Positions 11,263 to 22,097 of a DNA stretch of 64,000 nucleotides are shown piece after piece. Position 1 is the first letter of the stretch. The number at the start of each line of letters is the position of its first letter. Under the pieces are notes generated by a model that saw nothing but the letters and a program-made list of their open reading frames with translations, was not told the origin of the DNA and made no database searches. Made by a program: the position numbers and the translations under genes. Origin of the DNA: Arabidopsis thaliana (Eukaryota; Streptophyta; Magnoliopsida; Brassicales; Brassicaceae); NCBI RefSeq assembly GCF_000001735.4, contig NC_003076.8, positions 15,999,835-16,063,834 of the forward strand, in the 5' to 3' direction.

Positions 11263-12650
11263 TTCTTCTTCTCTTGTTGGCTCCTCTGATATTGGTTCTC
11301 TTCCTCTAGAGCGCTGATTAGAAGGTTCAAGGATTTATCAACGTCGATTTGTTGGTTTCTGGCCATAAGATTTTCCGCGACATCAGCTGGAGAAATCTTT
11401 GTTTCCTCCAACAGAGCCTTGATTTCGCTAAACAAGGGATGAGCATCATCACCATCAAGATCAAGGTAATTCTTGGCAAGAATCTTGAACGCTTCGTAAG
11501 TGCAGTAAGACAACTCAATGTGCATATCCATTCTTCCTCTCCTAATCAAAGCTGGGTCAAGCTTCTCCAAGTGGTTTGTTGTGAATACAACAATCCTTTC
11601 TTGTCCACAAGCTGACCAAATACCATCAATGAAGTTGAGAAGACCTGAGAGTGTAACCGAGTTTTCGTCTTTATCTTCTTTTCCATATCTTTCCCTTGAG
11701 TTGCTCTCTTTCTTGATTCTGTTACTTGTGAAATCTGCTGAGCAATCTATGTCTTCAATCACAATAATAGACTTGCTGGATGTTGCTGTAAGCAGTTTTT
11801 TCAACTCCGAGTTGTTCTTTACCGCCGTAAGTTCGAGATCATAGATGTTATAGTTTAGAAGATTAGCCATAGCTGAGATCATGGTCGACTTACCGGTTCC
11901 TGGTGGTCCGTACAACAAATAACCTCTCTTCCAAGCTTTCCCTATCTTCTTGTAATACTCCTTACCATTACTAAAGGCGATGAGGTCATTCACGATCTCT
12001 TCTTTCTTCTTTGGATCCATAGCTAGTGTCTGAAAACTCGCGGGGTGCTCAAATTCAATAGATCTCCACATATTTTGGCCAAAAACCCATTGCGTACTTA
12101 AGTTATTCGTGAAAAGCCTTGTTTGCTTGTTCTTGACTATAATAGATTTCCCTTCTTCAACCACATATTTTATATATGAATTGGTTATAAGGGTCCTTGC
12201 GCGGTTGTGAAAAGTGAGCTTATAATATCGGTTTCCATCATTATCAACCACTCTCTCCCACCAGACATTAGCTCCTTTGTACTCGTCTCTGACTTTAGCC
12301 TCGTTTCGTTTCAATACCAAACCTTTGCTTTCTTTCACTTGGCTTCCTCTAAGATGTTTGGTCTTGTCGGTTGCTTTTGAGTCAAGGTAGGTATCAATGG
12401 CCGAGAAAGCTTGGTTGAAACTGTACTCATCGCTTTCCGGAAAGTGGATCTCGACATAAGGAGAGAAGAGGTTGGTGAAATGATCGGAAACTCTTTGAGC
12501 AAAACAGAGTTGTTGGAATGAAGACAAAAGAAACTCTTTGATTGTGATCTTCAAGTGGTCAGGGAAGATTTGTTGTATTGTTGCCCAAAGAAAGAACAAA
12601 CTTGCCATGCTTGAGCCTATACTTCCAAATGAATCGCCCATCATCATCAT
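11238..12650 (-). CDS. BCS1-like AAA-ATPase
   Basis: Intronless ORF of 470 residues from the ATG at 12650; the 32 upstream codons begin only at a GTG and lie close to the TATA box. An N-terminal hydrophobic segment (SIGSSMASLFFLWATIQQIF) acts as membrane anchor or signal. It is followed by the AAA-ATPase-associated N domain and an AAA module with Walker A GPPGTGKST, Walker B SIIVIEDIDC and the arginine-bearing second region (NHLEKLDPALIRRGRMDMHI). Plant members of this BCS1-like clade sit in mitochondrial, ER or other membranes, and several respond to stress; the substrate of this one is unknown. It is the tandem sister of the gene at 20.4-21.9 kb. Probable locus At5g40000. The charged tail is much shorter than in the sister. 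Confidence 0.93.
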   Translation of the reverse strand: MMMMGDSFGSIGSSMASLFFLWATIQQIFPDHLKITIKEFLLSSFQQLCFAQRVSDHFTNLFSPYVEIHFPESDEYSFNQAFSAIDTYLDSKATDKTKHLRGSQVKESKGLVLKRNEAKVRDEYKGANVWWERVVDNDGNRYYKLTFHNRARTLITNSYIKYVVEEGKSIIVKNKQTRLFTNNLSTQWVFGQNMWRSIEFEHPASFQTLAMDPKKKEEIVNDLIAFSNGKEYYKKIGKAWKRGYLLYGPPGTGKSTMISAMANLLNYNIYDLELTAVKNNSELKKLLTATSSKSIIVIEDIDCSADFTSNRIKKESNSRERYGKEDKDENSVTLSGLLNFIDGIWSACGQERIVVFTTNHLEKLDPALIRRGRMDMHIELSYCTYEAFKILAKNYLDLDGDDAHPLFSEIKALLEETKISPADVAENLMARNQQIDVDKSLNLLISALEEENQYQRSQQEKKKSKFKIFG

Positions 12651-12752
12651 TTTTACATACAAAACACAAATTTTCTTACTTTCTTTTTCTTCTTTCTCTG
12701 TTTGGTGTAGTATGCTTTTTCTTTTTTTCTGTTTTGGGTTTAGCACTGAGCT

Positions 12753-12760
12753 TATTTATA
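12753..12760 (-). promoter_or_regulatory. TATA box of the AAA-ATPase gene
   Basis: TATAAATA on the minus strand, about 100 bp upstream of the ATG at 12650. A start site near 12725 would give a leader of roughly 75 bases. The sister gene has the same octamer at a similar distance. Confidence 0.6.
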
Positions 12761-13917
12761 AACAAGTGATCAAGTCGGTGAGAAGCGACTAACCCTTACA
12801 AAGTCTTGTAAAATATATGATAAAAGTCTTGCGTAGTTAAACTTTTTGCCTCTTTCGACGTTGGTGCCAATATTAAACAGTGTAAAGACCCAACGCGTTT
12901 TAACTTTCCACGAATAGGATTATTTTAGGATCAAAGTCTACGGAAGTAGATAATGGAGAAAATGATAAACTAAAAGACCAGTCTTAAAACCTTTCGTGTA
13001 GCGAACACAACACTAGACCAAAATTGACTCAAATTATAATTTAACATATTTGATCAAATGTTAACTCGGGTACACACATATATACAAACAACACATTATC
13101 TGATTTTGTTATTATTTATGTCGTTTTATTTTAAAAAGATAAATAAAAGAGAAAGAGAATTCTACTAAATACATTTATATTATTGTTTAACAAGTTAATA
13201 TTTGTATATCGAATTGTGAAATTTATCAAATGAATACATATTTATATATTTTTATAGCTTGTAACACATATCCACAACATCTTCTGTTTAAATAATATGA
13301 TATTATATAGAATGAATCAAAACATGCATTGACATAGTTTGAGAAGCAAAATACAACTTTTGTTTGGATATCTCCCTCTCACTTTACTTTTTGTTTTAGA
13401 TTCCAGATATATGAGATTTCCCTTATATTTAGAAGAAATTTATGGATTTTATAAGCTCTTGAACATCTCCATCGGTGGGATGGAGAAGGGTTTCACACCA
13501 ACATTTATTAATTAAAAAAAAATCAATGAAGAGAGAGATAAATAATTCATGTGAGAAGCGTTTTTCCACATATGTCATAAACCATTGGCTTAGTTATTAA
13601 AGGAAAATAAAAAAGAAATAATTTAAGGGTAATAGCAGAATCTATACACAGAAGACTCAATAATTAAGTAAGACTTTTTGTCACTATTTACACAATACAA
13701 AAACACATAAAGTTACAATATTATCCTCATCTCTATTTTTTCTTTATTTCTTAAGATTTTTTTTATCTCTCTTCTCTTTCATCTACTCATTCATCTCTTT
13801 TTTCTGTCTTTGTTTTTCTTCATACATAAAACAAAATTTGTTATTTTTCATTGCTAATTATTTTCATTATTATCACAATAACGTAGTTATTATCGGTAGT
13901 TATTATGTATTAATTAT
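12761..13917. other. AT-rich spacer
   Basis: No ORF or structured repeat that I can support. Poly-T and CT-rich tracts are common, especially from 13740 to 13810. This is the left flank of the foldback element. Confidence 0.5.
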
Positions 13918-15351
13918 GAAAAATTCTCTCTAATACCCTTTTCAACTCTACCTTTTTTTAGCCACTTTCATTTCTACCATCTTTAAAATTTTAATGACCA
14001 TTTTACCTCTATTTGGAAATTGTTTTAGGTTAACAAAATGAAATATTAATTTTTTCGCCTAAAATATTCTAAAATAAATTTCCTGCCAAAATTTTCCCGC
14101 CAAAATTATAAGGGTTTTAAAAGATTTACAAGGGATTTTAAAAGGGTTTTAAAATATTTGCAAGAGATTTTTAAATAGTTTTAAAAGATTTACAATGGAT
14201 TTTAAAAGGGTTTTAAAAGATTTACAAGGGATTTTAAAAGGGTTTTAAAATATTTGCAAGAGATTTTTAAATAGTTTTAAAAGATTTACAATGGATTTTA
14301 AAAGGGTTTTAAAAGATTTACAAGGGATTTTAAAAGGGTTTTAAAAAATTTACAAGGGATTCTAAAGGGTTTTAAAAAATTTACAAAGGTCTTTTAAAGA
14401 TTTTTAAAGGGTTTAAAATTGTTTTAAAATGGTTTAAAAATATTTACAAGTTATTTTAAAAGGGTTTTAAAAGATTTACAAGAGATTTTAAAAGGGTTTT
14501 AAAATATTTACAAGGGATTTTAAAGGGCTTTAAAAGATTTACAAAGGTTTTTTAAAGATTATTAAAGGGTTGAAAAGTGTTTTAAAAGATTTACAAGAGT
14601 TTTAAAATATTTACAAGAGATTTTTAAAGGGTTTAAAAGTGTTTTAAAAGATTTACAAGGGATTTTAAAAGGGTTTAAAATAATTTATAAGAGATTTGTA
14701 AAAGGTTTAAAAGTATTTTAAAAGATGTACTTGAGTTTTTAAAAGATTTACAAGAATTTACAAGAAGACACTTTAAAACCCTTTAAAAACTCTTGTAAAT
14801 TTTTTTAAAACCTTTTAAAATCCCTTGTAAATCTTTGAAAACTCTTTTAAATTTCCTTGTAAATATTTTAAAACCTTTTTAAAATCCTCGTAAATCTTTT
14901 AAAACACTTTTAAACCCTTTAAAAATCTTTTAAAAAGCTTTCTATATCTTTTAAAGTCCTTTAAAATCTCTTATAAATATTTTAAAACCCTTTTACAATC
15001 TTATGTACATCTTTTAAAACCCTGTTAAAATCCATTGTAAATCTTTTAAAATCCTTTTAAAATCCCTTGTAAATCTATTTCCCGCCAAAAAAAAATTATA
15101 AGGATTTTGTTTGGCGGGAACTTTTTTTTTTGGCGGGAAAAAAGTTTGACGGAAAATATTTTTTTGGCGGGATAAATAAATTTTGGCGCAAAGAATTTGG
15201 CGGAAAATTTTCAGTTTCCAATTACATGTTTTTATTAGATGAAGATAATTTGGTCATTCAGTTTAAGAGAAGGGGTATATTTAAAAATGGACAACACAAA
15301 AGGGTATTATTGTAAAAGGGTAGTAAAAAAGGATAGTTTTGCAAATCACCC
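13918..15351. mobile_element. Foldback Mutator-like element built from about 32 bp repeats
   Basis: From about 14105 to 14765, a 32 bp unit of the type gatttacaagggattttaa + aagggttttaaaa is repeated imperfectly about 20 times. From about 14770 to 15075 the same unit appears in reverse complement, so the whole can fold back. Both halves are bordered by cccgccaaaa-ttataagg blocks (14097 and 15081). The right end, read inward on the minus strand, is GGGTGATTTGCAAAACTATCC. This resembles the start of the Mutator-like element at 49318 (gggtaatttgcagggcacac). The left end is diverged, and I found no exact target-site duplication. There is no transposase ORF, so it is non-autonomous. Confidence 0.65.
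15078..15207. promoter_or_regulatory. Cluster of E2F-type sites inside the element
   Basis: Five TTTCCCGCC/TTTGGCGG-type sites lie within 130 bp, at 15078-15090, 15110-15120, 15130-15140, 15163-15172 and 15196-15207. A TTTGGCGC-type site is at 15182-15192, and one more consensus copy is at 14092-14103 on the other side. The consensus TTTSSCGS is the known plant E2F/DP site. In-vivo binding is not shown. Confidence 0.6.
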
Positions 15352-15725
15352 AAAAAAAATAGCTACACTGGTTGATAAAAATATTAAATATATGTACACA
15401 TTTTTTTGTTTTATGGTTATAATAGTAGGTATTTATTTTTCTAAATTGGTACATATATTGAAAGATTATTTGATCTGTAATTTGAAATTATTTCCTAAAC
15501 ATTCAAATAGCTGTATGATAAAAAAATCTGAATGAAATTAAACAAGATCGAATTTCTTGAAAGTCATTACTCTACACAAAACTTTTCCCTCAATATTTTT
15601 TATAAGACATAACTCATGCATATGATCAAAACATTCCCATGTGAACAAATTAGCAAAGGAAATCTTCCCAAAATGTATAAAATCTTTCTATAATATATAT
15701 AATTAAAGTCGGTTTACATTTTTTT

Positions 15726-16388
15726 TTAATTTAAGTAATACATAAATTGTTGAACAGCATATAATAATATTATAGCTAATAAATTAGCTACAGCTAAAGG
15801 TAACGGTAATGCCGGATTAGCAGCTAGGACAGAAGTTGCCAACACTACAACTACCCCATATCTATCCAATGCAAAGACAAGTCTTGGATTCGTACGAGCT
15901 AATAATGTGTTGGCTCCGATGAGTACACAGAGGGCGTTCATAGTTAGCATGGAAATAAGTGAGAACCGTGCGGTTAAGTCTCTGGGATCTTCCACCTAAG
16001 CGTAAATGCTGTTAAACTCCAGCCCAGCCGTGAGGCAATACCCCAGCACCACCCAACTGAGGGAATTCATCCGGTGAGGCTCGAGTACTAAGTGCGGGAA
16101 GCTTCTCTCGTAATAGTGCCTCAGAGCGATGTTAAGAAAGTGAGTAGCATGACCAAAAGAGGATGATGCTTGATCAGAGTTTAGATTACTACGCCTCCTG
16201 TTTGGTGAATTCTTGGTACTTGTGTCTTGATAGGTGGTAAAGACGATGACGATGGATGCGTCCCATTTGTAGGGCGAGGTGGTAAAGGACACGTCTATAT
16301 AGGAGTTTCCTTTGGACTTTGGTTCGCTACAATAAGAAACACCAAGGGCGAGAGTAAAGAGAATATAAAATCTAGAATAACAGAGCAT
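15726..16388 (-). pseudogene. Unrecognised membrane protein gene with an in-frame stop
   Basis: On the minus strand, an ATG at 16388 opens a frame with a signal-like start (MLCYSRFYILFTLALGVSYC). It continues through ATHFLNIALRHYYERSFPH to a TAG at 15996-15998. The same frame then goes on for 88 more codons with at least two hydrophobic helices (SLISMLTMNALCVLIGANTL and VVVVLATSVLAA). The composition is protein-like, with amphipathic and TM segments and no low complexity. I do not recognise the family. The TAG is followed by GT, so a splice acceptor at the stop (cgcttag/gtgg) is an alternative, but no good donor is visible at plant intron distance. It is probably a pseudogene between transposons. 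Confidence 0.45.
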
Positions 16389-16502
16389 TTTTATGAGCAA
16401 CGATAAGAAATTTTTATTAAAAAAAAAATCCAAAAGAACAGAGCATTACAAAATTAAGCAACGGAAGATTTTTATTTTGGGCAAAACAATTTCATCAATT
16501 TT

Positions 16503-16675
16503 CAAAGGAACTGACTTTGAAATCTTCATATAGAGATTCTAAAATTATCCATATGGTTAATATCTATGTGTTACAAAATTAAGGAACCACAATTAAGAAT
16601 AGAATGTTACAAAATCCAGGTTAATGGGGTATGGTTTTTTTAAGGAAACTTTGAAACCTTCAACTTTTATAGAGA
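16503..16675. repeat. Tandem duplicate carrying the empty site of the adjacent Helitron
   Basis: A unit of about 139 bp starts at 16503 (aaggaactgactttgaaatc) and begins again near 16640 (aaggaaactttgaaacc). In the first copy tatagaga is followed at once by ttctaaaatta, a catatggttaa block and tatgtg. In the second copy the same sequence is split: tatagaga ends at 16675, and ttcttaaatta with catatggttaa resumes at 17853. Confidence 0.8.
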
Positions 16676-17852
16676 CTAGATGAGTACCCACGCGAGTGTG
16701 GGTTTGTTTTGAAAATTGTTAAAAAAAAAATACATTGATCGTTCTTTATGCTAATTTATATTTACTATTTGTTTATTCTAGTATTTTTAATAAAATTAGA
16801 TCCATAATATGTAGTTACAATTTTATGGTTAGATTCATTTATGATTTGAAATATTAATTTATATATTTTTTTGTATAAAGCTGATTATTTATAAGATTTT
16901 AATATTTTTTCACTTCATGAATACATATAACAACAATAATGATATTTTGATACAATTCTGTGTAACTATGTTATTTTTGTGGTTTAAAATTTTTCTAACT
17001 CGATTATAAATAAATCAATTCCTTGTTTTATGTACTTCAACAACATTGTGATAGGCTCATGATTAAAGTTTCGATTGACATCAACTGAAAAAGATCTGAA
17101 GAGTATTCGTACAAAAAAATAAAAAGATAGCAAAAAGTGAATTTCATTGAAGTCAACACTTTTAGATCTCTTGTCATTGCATATATCAATATTAGAGAAA
17201 TGATCGTGTCTTGGATGATTTGAAAATTGTTCAACTTGATTATAAATAAACTATTTATTCTCCAGATATAATACTCCAACAACTATGTTATAGGCTCATG
17301 ATTAAATATATAGAATTGATATAAACTGAACAAGATTTCAAGAGTATTCATATGAAAAGAATTAAAAGAATGCAAAAATTAAAGTATCATTAAAGTCAAT
17401 ACTTTTAGATCTTCTGTCATTGCATATATCAATATAAGAGAAATGATCGTGTATTACATTATTTGGTAGGTCTAATATTTTGAAGGTTTATTATTTGAAA
17501 AAACATGAATGTCAATGTTATCAAAGAATCAAAATTAAATTACTAAACTAATAAGAGGTTAGGTAGCAAACAACTACAACACAATAAAAAAATTAGTCAT
17601 GATTATTGATAGTAAAAAATTAATAAAATAAAAAGAGTATAGTGAAAGTAGTACTTAATTTGTTTACATAACTTTATTTTATTTTTTTATTTTGGAAAAA
17701 TCAATTAAAAGTAGAATTGATGATATATTTAATTTGCTTATTTAATTTTATTAGTTTTATTAATTTAAAAAACATCAAATGACATATGTCACTTTGTTGT
17801 GTGATGATGTGTTATTTATATGGAGTGAGTTGACCAACTTTAATATATATAA
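16676..17852 (-). mobile_element. Non-autonomous Helitron, 1177 bp
   Basis: Read on the minus strand, the element ends with a CCCACACTCGCGTGGG hairpin, seven bases, then CTAG next to a host T. These are the Helitron 3' hallmarks. The 5' end has the usual tatatatattaaag tract, although the initial TC has decayed to TT. Both ends are fixed independently by the uninterrupted paralogous copy at 16536/16537, which shows insertion between A and T. There is no Rep/helicase ORF. The interior carries a tandem duplication. Confidence 0.82.
16990..17453. repeat. Tandem duplication inside the Helitron
   Basis: Copies at about 16990-17224 and 17226-17453 share long blocks such as gattataaataaa, ataggctcatgattaaa, agatctctt/ttct-gtcattgcatatatcaat and gagaaatgatcgtgt. 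They are diverged by roughly a fifth and have no coding potential. Confidence 0.75.
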
Positions 17853-20383
17853 TTCTTAAATTAATCATATGGTTAACTAATTATGTGTGTTGATCATAAT
17901 TTTGTTTACTGTTTTAGCTAGGTTTAACTGTTTAAGTGATAAAAACTACAGCTGCTAAGATTTATTGTGTTTATAGAATGACTTACATTGACCAGTTGAA
18001 GGAGAAGGTTCTGCACCGTCAATATCTTCTTCATGCACAGATGATGTCTCGATAGTTTGGTTACAGAGAGACAAAAGCGAAGAACAGGGAGACTTAATGG
18101 CGAAAAAGAGAGAGATAATGGTGAAGAAGAACAGAGGAGAGATTATGGGGTTTTATAGAGGAACGACTTCTCTTATTCCATTTTGTTACGATAAGTTGAT
18201 AACATCACTCTCAAATGGTAACAAAATGAATCATCTCGGAAGTTTCCTTGGTTGTATATTTACACATTTTTTAAAAATACTTATTTATTTACATATTATT
18301 GAACTGAGTTGAGAAAATACTTATATATATTTACTTAAAAGAATATTTAACATATTAAATACGTAGAGCCTAATTCATTTATTATTTCTATCATTGCAAA
18401 TTGTATAAATCATTTATTATTTCTATCATTGCAAATTGTATAAACCTTCTTCTTCTTTTTGTTTGTTAAAGCTTGGAAGGGTTTCTTACATCCTATGATT
18501 TAGTCTCAAATGATTCAGTAATCCTTTAGTCAATATTCTAGACTTTTAAATTCAGTACTGAAAATGTTTTTTATCAACATTTGATTTAAATTAAAAGAAA
18601 ATATTTACCAAAAAGGTGCAAATTGATAACTGAACATGTTAAGCGATTATATTCGTTTATGTTAGATACAAAATCATAATTCATAGTAAACAAATGTAGA
18701 TAACATTAGTATACACAAACTATCACATTAAAGTTTCTTACATCATCAATTGGTAAACTTGTCTAAGAGGTTTATTTTTTTCTTTTGATAAAATGTGAAA
18801 TTTGTAATATCCAAAAATTGTAAGGAATATGTCCCCTTAAGGAAACAGAACAAAGGCAAAAACAGAGTCATATAGCTCGTAACCAGAACAAAGTAGCCTA
18901 GAGCTATAACAGAGTTGTCGCAACTCGCAAAGATATTATAAGTGGTGTACCAGCAAAAAGTATTCAAACAAAATGAAGAATCATCTGTGTTTGACATAAT
19001 TTATCTAGTTACAACAATTCCGTTTTACCTGTAGCTCTTTTTCTGGAATATGTTGTTGCATATCTTTAAATAAATAAAAAGGATTAGTCAAGTGATTTAT
19101 TTATGGACCAACTCAAAATTCAATTAGCTTGGCAAGTGAATAGAAACCATACCGAAGACCTGAACTTTAAAACTGAGCACTATAAAATTGCGTTACCCTG
19201 ACCCAATAAAATTGTTAGGACACTATAATTTTAGCGGAAAACAAAATAGAAACTGCATATTTGCAGACAAAGATGAAAGCGACATACTTTCCTTAATAAA
19301 CTGTCAAATCAATCGCATTAAAATTTGTCTTTATTCCCTTTATTATAACCGTTATTTGTATTTACTATTGCATTTTTGTTTTCTTGTTAAAGCTCAAACC
19401 ATAAATGCAAACGCCAAAACGTAAATATTAGAAAAGAAAATCCGCTACATTATAACCACATTTTTTATTTTATTTTATTAGCATCAGATTTTATTTTAGA
19501 TTAAAAAAAAAACAAATTCGAAAAATATTGTTTACATAGATAATATGTATAACCACAGTTTAAAATTAAAATTCCCTACTTTCGTCTTATTAAAACAAAA
19601 TTTCCATACTTTCATCGTTTTTCACGAAACTAGTTTTTTCAGATGACGTAACTCTTAAATCCAAAATTCACATAATAAATTTTTTGAAAGAAAAAACAAA
19701 TTCAATAATATCTTTTTATTAATAACTTGATTACAAAAGGGTACATATTATTTTGAGGAACAAGTTAAGTTTTCTCTCAAGAAGTAGGGTTTATAAAATG
19801 AATTGAGGATAGGTACATTAATGTTTTGTACGAATTTTAGTGTATGAAACAAATAGTTAAAAGTATTTGTTTTGTAAATTATAAATAATAAAATAACTAT
19901 TTTTTAAATTATGTTTGGAAAAGTAACTATTTTGCAAATTCACCCTTTTATTAATGATCCTAACACCATGTGACTGAATTGCTAACTAATGTTATGACAA
20001 CTAGCCGAATAAATATAATCATCAAGAGGAGTATAGTTCCTCATAACCATGTCGAGTATCACCGTAGTTAGCTTTTACATAAGGAAACAAAGATACTACT
20101 ATTGTAACTTCGAATGGTATGATCGTTACTTATTGTATAGTACTCATATGTTTCATAATATAGGATGTTTAAGAGTTTTTATTTTATTTTAAAATATATG
20201 ATGTTTTACAAATTTTTATGCTACTTTAAATACATTTGATGTTTTATGACTGTTTATATTCTGTAGTATTTTATGTAATTTTTTGAAAATACTAGTTTTT
20301 TATGACCAGAGAAAATTTTCTAAAATTTATGTGTTTTTAGCCAAAACATCATATATTTTGAAACAAATGGAGTTATCAACATG
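17853..20383. other. Gene-poor spacer
   Basis: AT-rich sequence without a gene I can support. A 34 bp tandem repeat (tcatttattatttctatcat + tgcaaattgtataaa) sits at 18375-18443. Short ORFs at 18097-18312 (plus) and 18746-18997 (minus, hydrophobic) show no recognisable family features. The last 200 bp are the 3' flank of the AATP1 gene. Confidence 0.5.
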
Positions 20384-21928
20384 TTAATCTTTCATCGTTG
20401 TTTCATTTTCTTCCTTCTCTTCCTTCTCTTCCTTCTTTATCTTCTTCTCCTCTCTCTTCTTCCTCTTAATCTCTTCCTCTTCTTTCTTCTTCTTCTCCTC
20501 ATCCTCAATCCTCCTCTTCGCTTCCTCTTTCTCCTCCTTCAACGCTTCAATCAATCGCTTCAAACAAATCTCCTTAGTCTCAACTTCTGATTTCTTCAAC
20601 AGATTCTCTCCCACATCAGCAGGAGTCATCTTTATTTCTTCTACCTCAAGTAACCTCTTGATCTCATCAAACAACTCATTATCATCTTCTTCCTTAGCAT
20701 CCAAGTAATTGTTTGCCAACACTTTAAACGCTTCAAAACCGCAGTAGGACATCTCTATATGCTTATCCATTCTTCCTTTTCGAATCAAAGCCGGATCTAA
20801 CTTATCTATGAAATTAGTAGTGAACACAATGATCCTCTCACCACCACAAGCTGACCATAACCCATCAATGAAATTCAGTAACCCTGATAATGTCACTTTA
20901 CTTCCTTTATTCTCACCTTGATCTTTCTTCATCTGCTTCTCAATCGGGCTAGTCTCATCTTCGTCTTCCTCCTCGTCCTTCTTCTGCTTTCTCTGACCAG
21001 TTAGGTCAAGAGAACAATCGATATCTTCAATAACAATTATCGATTTCCCTGAAGTCTCAATCAACAACCTTCTCAGCTCTGTGTTATCCTTGACTGTTGT
21101 CAATTCAAGATCATAAACATCATACTCCAAGAGATTCGCCATCGCAGCGATCATTGTTGATTTTCCGGTTCCTGGTGGACCAAACAAGAGATACCCTCGT
21201 TTCCACGCTTTCCCGATCTTCTTGTAGTAATCTTTGCTATTACTAAACTTGATCAAATCGTTCTTGATCTCTTCCTTCTTCTTATATTCCATAGCAAGTG
21301 TATCAAATGTAGCAGGATGCTCGAAAGTGACGTGGCTCCACTTCGTTTGCTTATAGCCAGACCAATTCTGGCTAGGATTATTTGAATAAAGCTTCCTTTC
21401 TCTGTTCTTAACCTCAATTGTCTTGCCTTCACTAATAACATGATTAAGATATTTCTTTGTGATTACTTCCCTGTCACGTCTATGAAACTTAAGCATGTAG
21501 AATCTTGACTCGTCGGCTTTAGGGTAAAAGGAGATCGCCCGGCTTTCACTTTGATGCTTCTTAGATTGCCACCAAACTTTGACCCCTTGAAACTCATCAG
21601 TGATCTCTTCGTGGTCGTCCATGCTAAGGATAATAGATTTATTTCCTTTGATTGTGTTTGCTGTTAGTTTCTTGGCTCGAGAAGAAGAGTCTTTGCTAAG
21701 ATAGCTCTGGATCGCGTCATAGACATCGCTTCGCTTGAACCGCTCACCGCTATATTCATGGAACGTTATCTGAATATAAGGGTAGATAAAACCGATGAGG
21801 CTCTGAGCTAATGGTTCGAAGTGCTCTCTGAGACGGTAAGGGAAGAATCTTTCGAAGATTGTGTATATAAACACTAAACTTGCGAGAGCAGAGCCCGTAT
21901 TAGTCCATACTTCACCCATTTTCACCAT
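20384..21928 (-). CDS. AATP1: AAA-ATPase AATP1/ASD
   Basis: Intronless, 514 residues from the ATG at 21928. It has an N-terminal hydrophobic anchor (TGSALASLVFIYTIFERFFP), the BCS1-like N domain, and an AAA module with Walker A GPPGTGKST, Walker B SIIVIEDIDCSLDL and the sensor/arginine region (NFIDKLDPALIRKGRMDKHI). A charged insert (EEDEDETSPIEKQMKKDQ) lies between Walker B and sensor 1. The last 70 residues are almost purely Lys/Glu/Arg, which suggests a long charged helix. Established knowledge: At5g40010 (AATP1, also ASD, ATPase in seed development) is needed for seed morphology and silique development. It is the tandem paralogue of the gene at 11.2-12.7 kb; the 7.7 kb between them is transposon-rich. 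Confidence 0.94.
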   Translation of the reverse strand: MVKMGEVWTNTGSALASLVFIYTIFERFFPYRLREHFEPLAQSLIGFIYPYIQITFHEYSGERFKRSDVYDAIQSYLSKDSSSRAKKLTANTIKGNKSIILSMDDHEEITDEFQGVKVWWQSKKHQSESRAISFYPKADESRFYMLKFHRRDREVITKKYLNHVISEGKTIEVKNRERKLYSNNPSQNWSGYKQTKWSHVTFEHPATFDTLAMEYKKKEEIKNDLIKFSNSKDYYKKIGKAWKRGYLLFGPPGTGKSTMIAAMANLLEYDVYDLELTTVKDNTELRRLLIETSGKSIIVIEDIDCSLDLTGQRKQKKDEEEDEDETSPIEKQMKKDQGENKGSKVTLSGLLNFIDGLWSACGGERIIVFTTNFIDKLDPALIRKGRMDKHIEMSYCGFEAFKVLANNYLDAKEEDDNELFDEIKRLLEVEEIKMTPADVGENLLKKSEVETKEICLKRLIEALKEEKEEAKRRIEDEEKKKKEEEEIKRKKREEKKIKKEEKEEKEENETTMKD

Positions 21929-22089
21929 TTTTTTGGATGCTCTGTTCGGTGGATTTAAAAAGGGGTTTTGTTTCCGATTTCTTAGGAAGCAAGAAAGGTT
22001 TCAAAAGATATGTATGGGTTGAGTTTTTCTCAGAAAGAAAATAGTTATGATAATGAAGAAGGTAGTGTGTATACACCACAACTTTTGAT

Positions 22090-22097
22090 ATATTTAT
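22090..22097 (-). promoter_or_regulatory. TATA box of AATP1
   Basis: TATAAATA on the minus strand, 162 bp upstream of the AATP1 ATG. It matches the octamer of the sister gene. Confidence 0.55.

Noticed and set aside
14105-15075. CRISPR-like array because of regular repeats
   Set aside because: Repeats abut without unique spacers, the host is a plant and the array inverts midway.
15130-15535. Two short plus-strand ORFs at the end of the foldback element
   Set aside because: They start in the repeated ggcgggaa arm, have low-complexity composition and match no family I know.
18097-18312. 71-codon ORF with a basic start
   Set aside because: No domain, no signal and no splice partners; typical chance ORF in AT-rich DNA.
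18746-18997. Hydrophobic 83-codon minus ORF
   Set aside because: Hydrophobicity comes from T-rich DNA; no recognisable family blocks.
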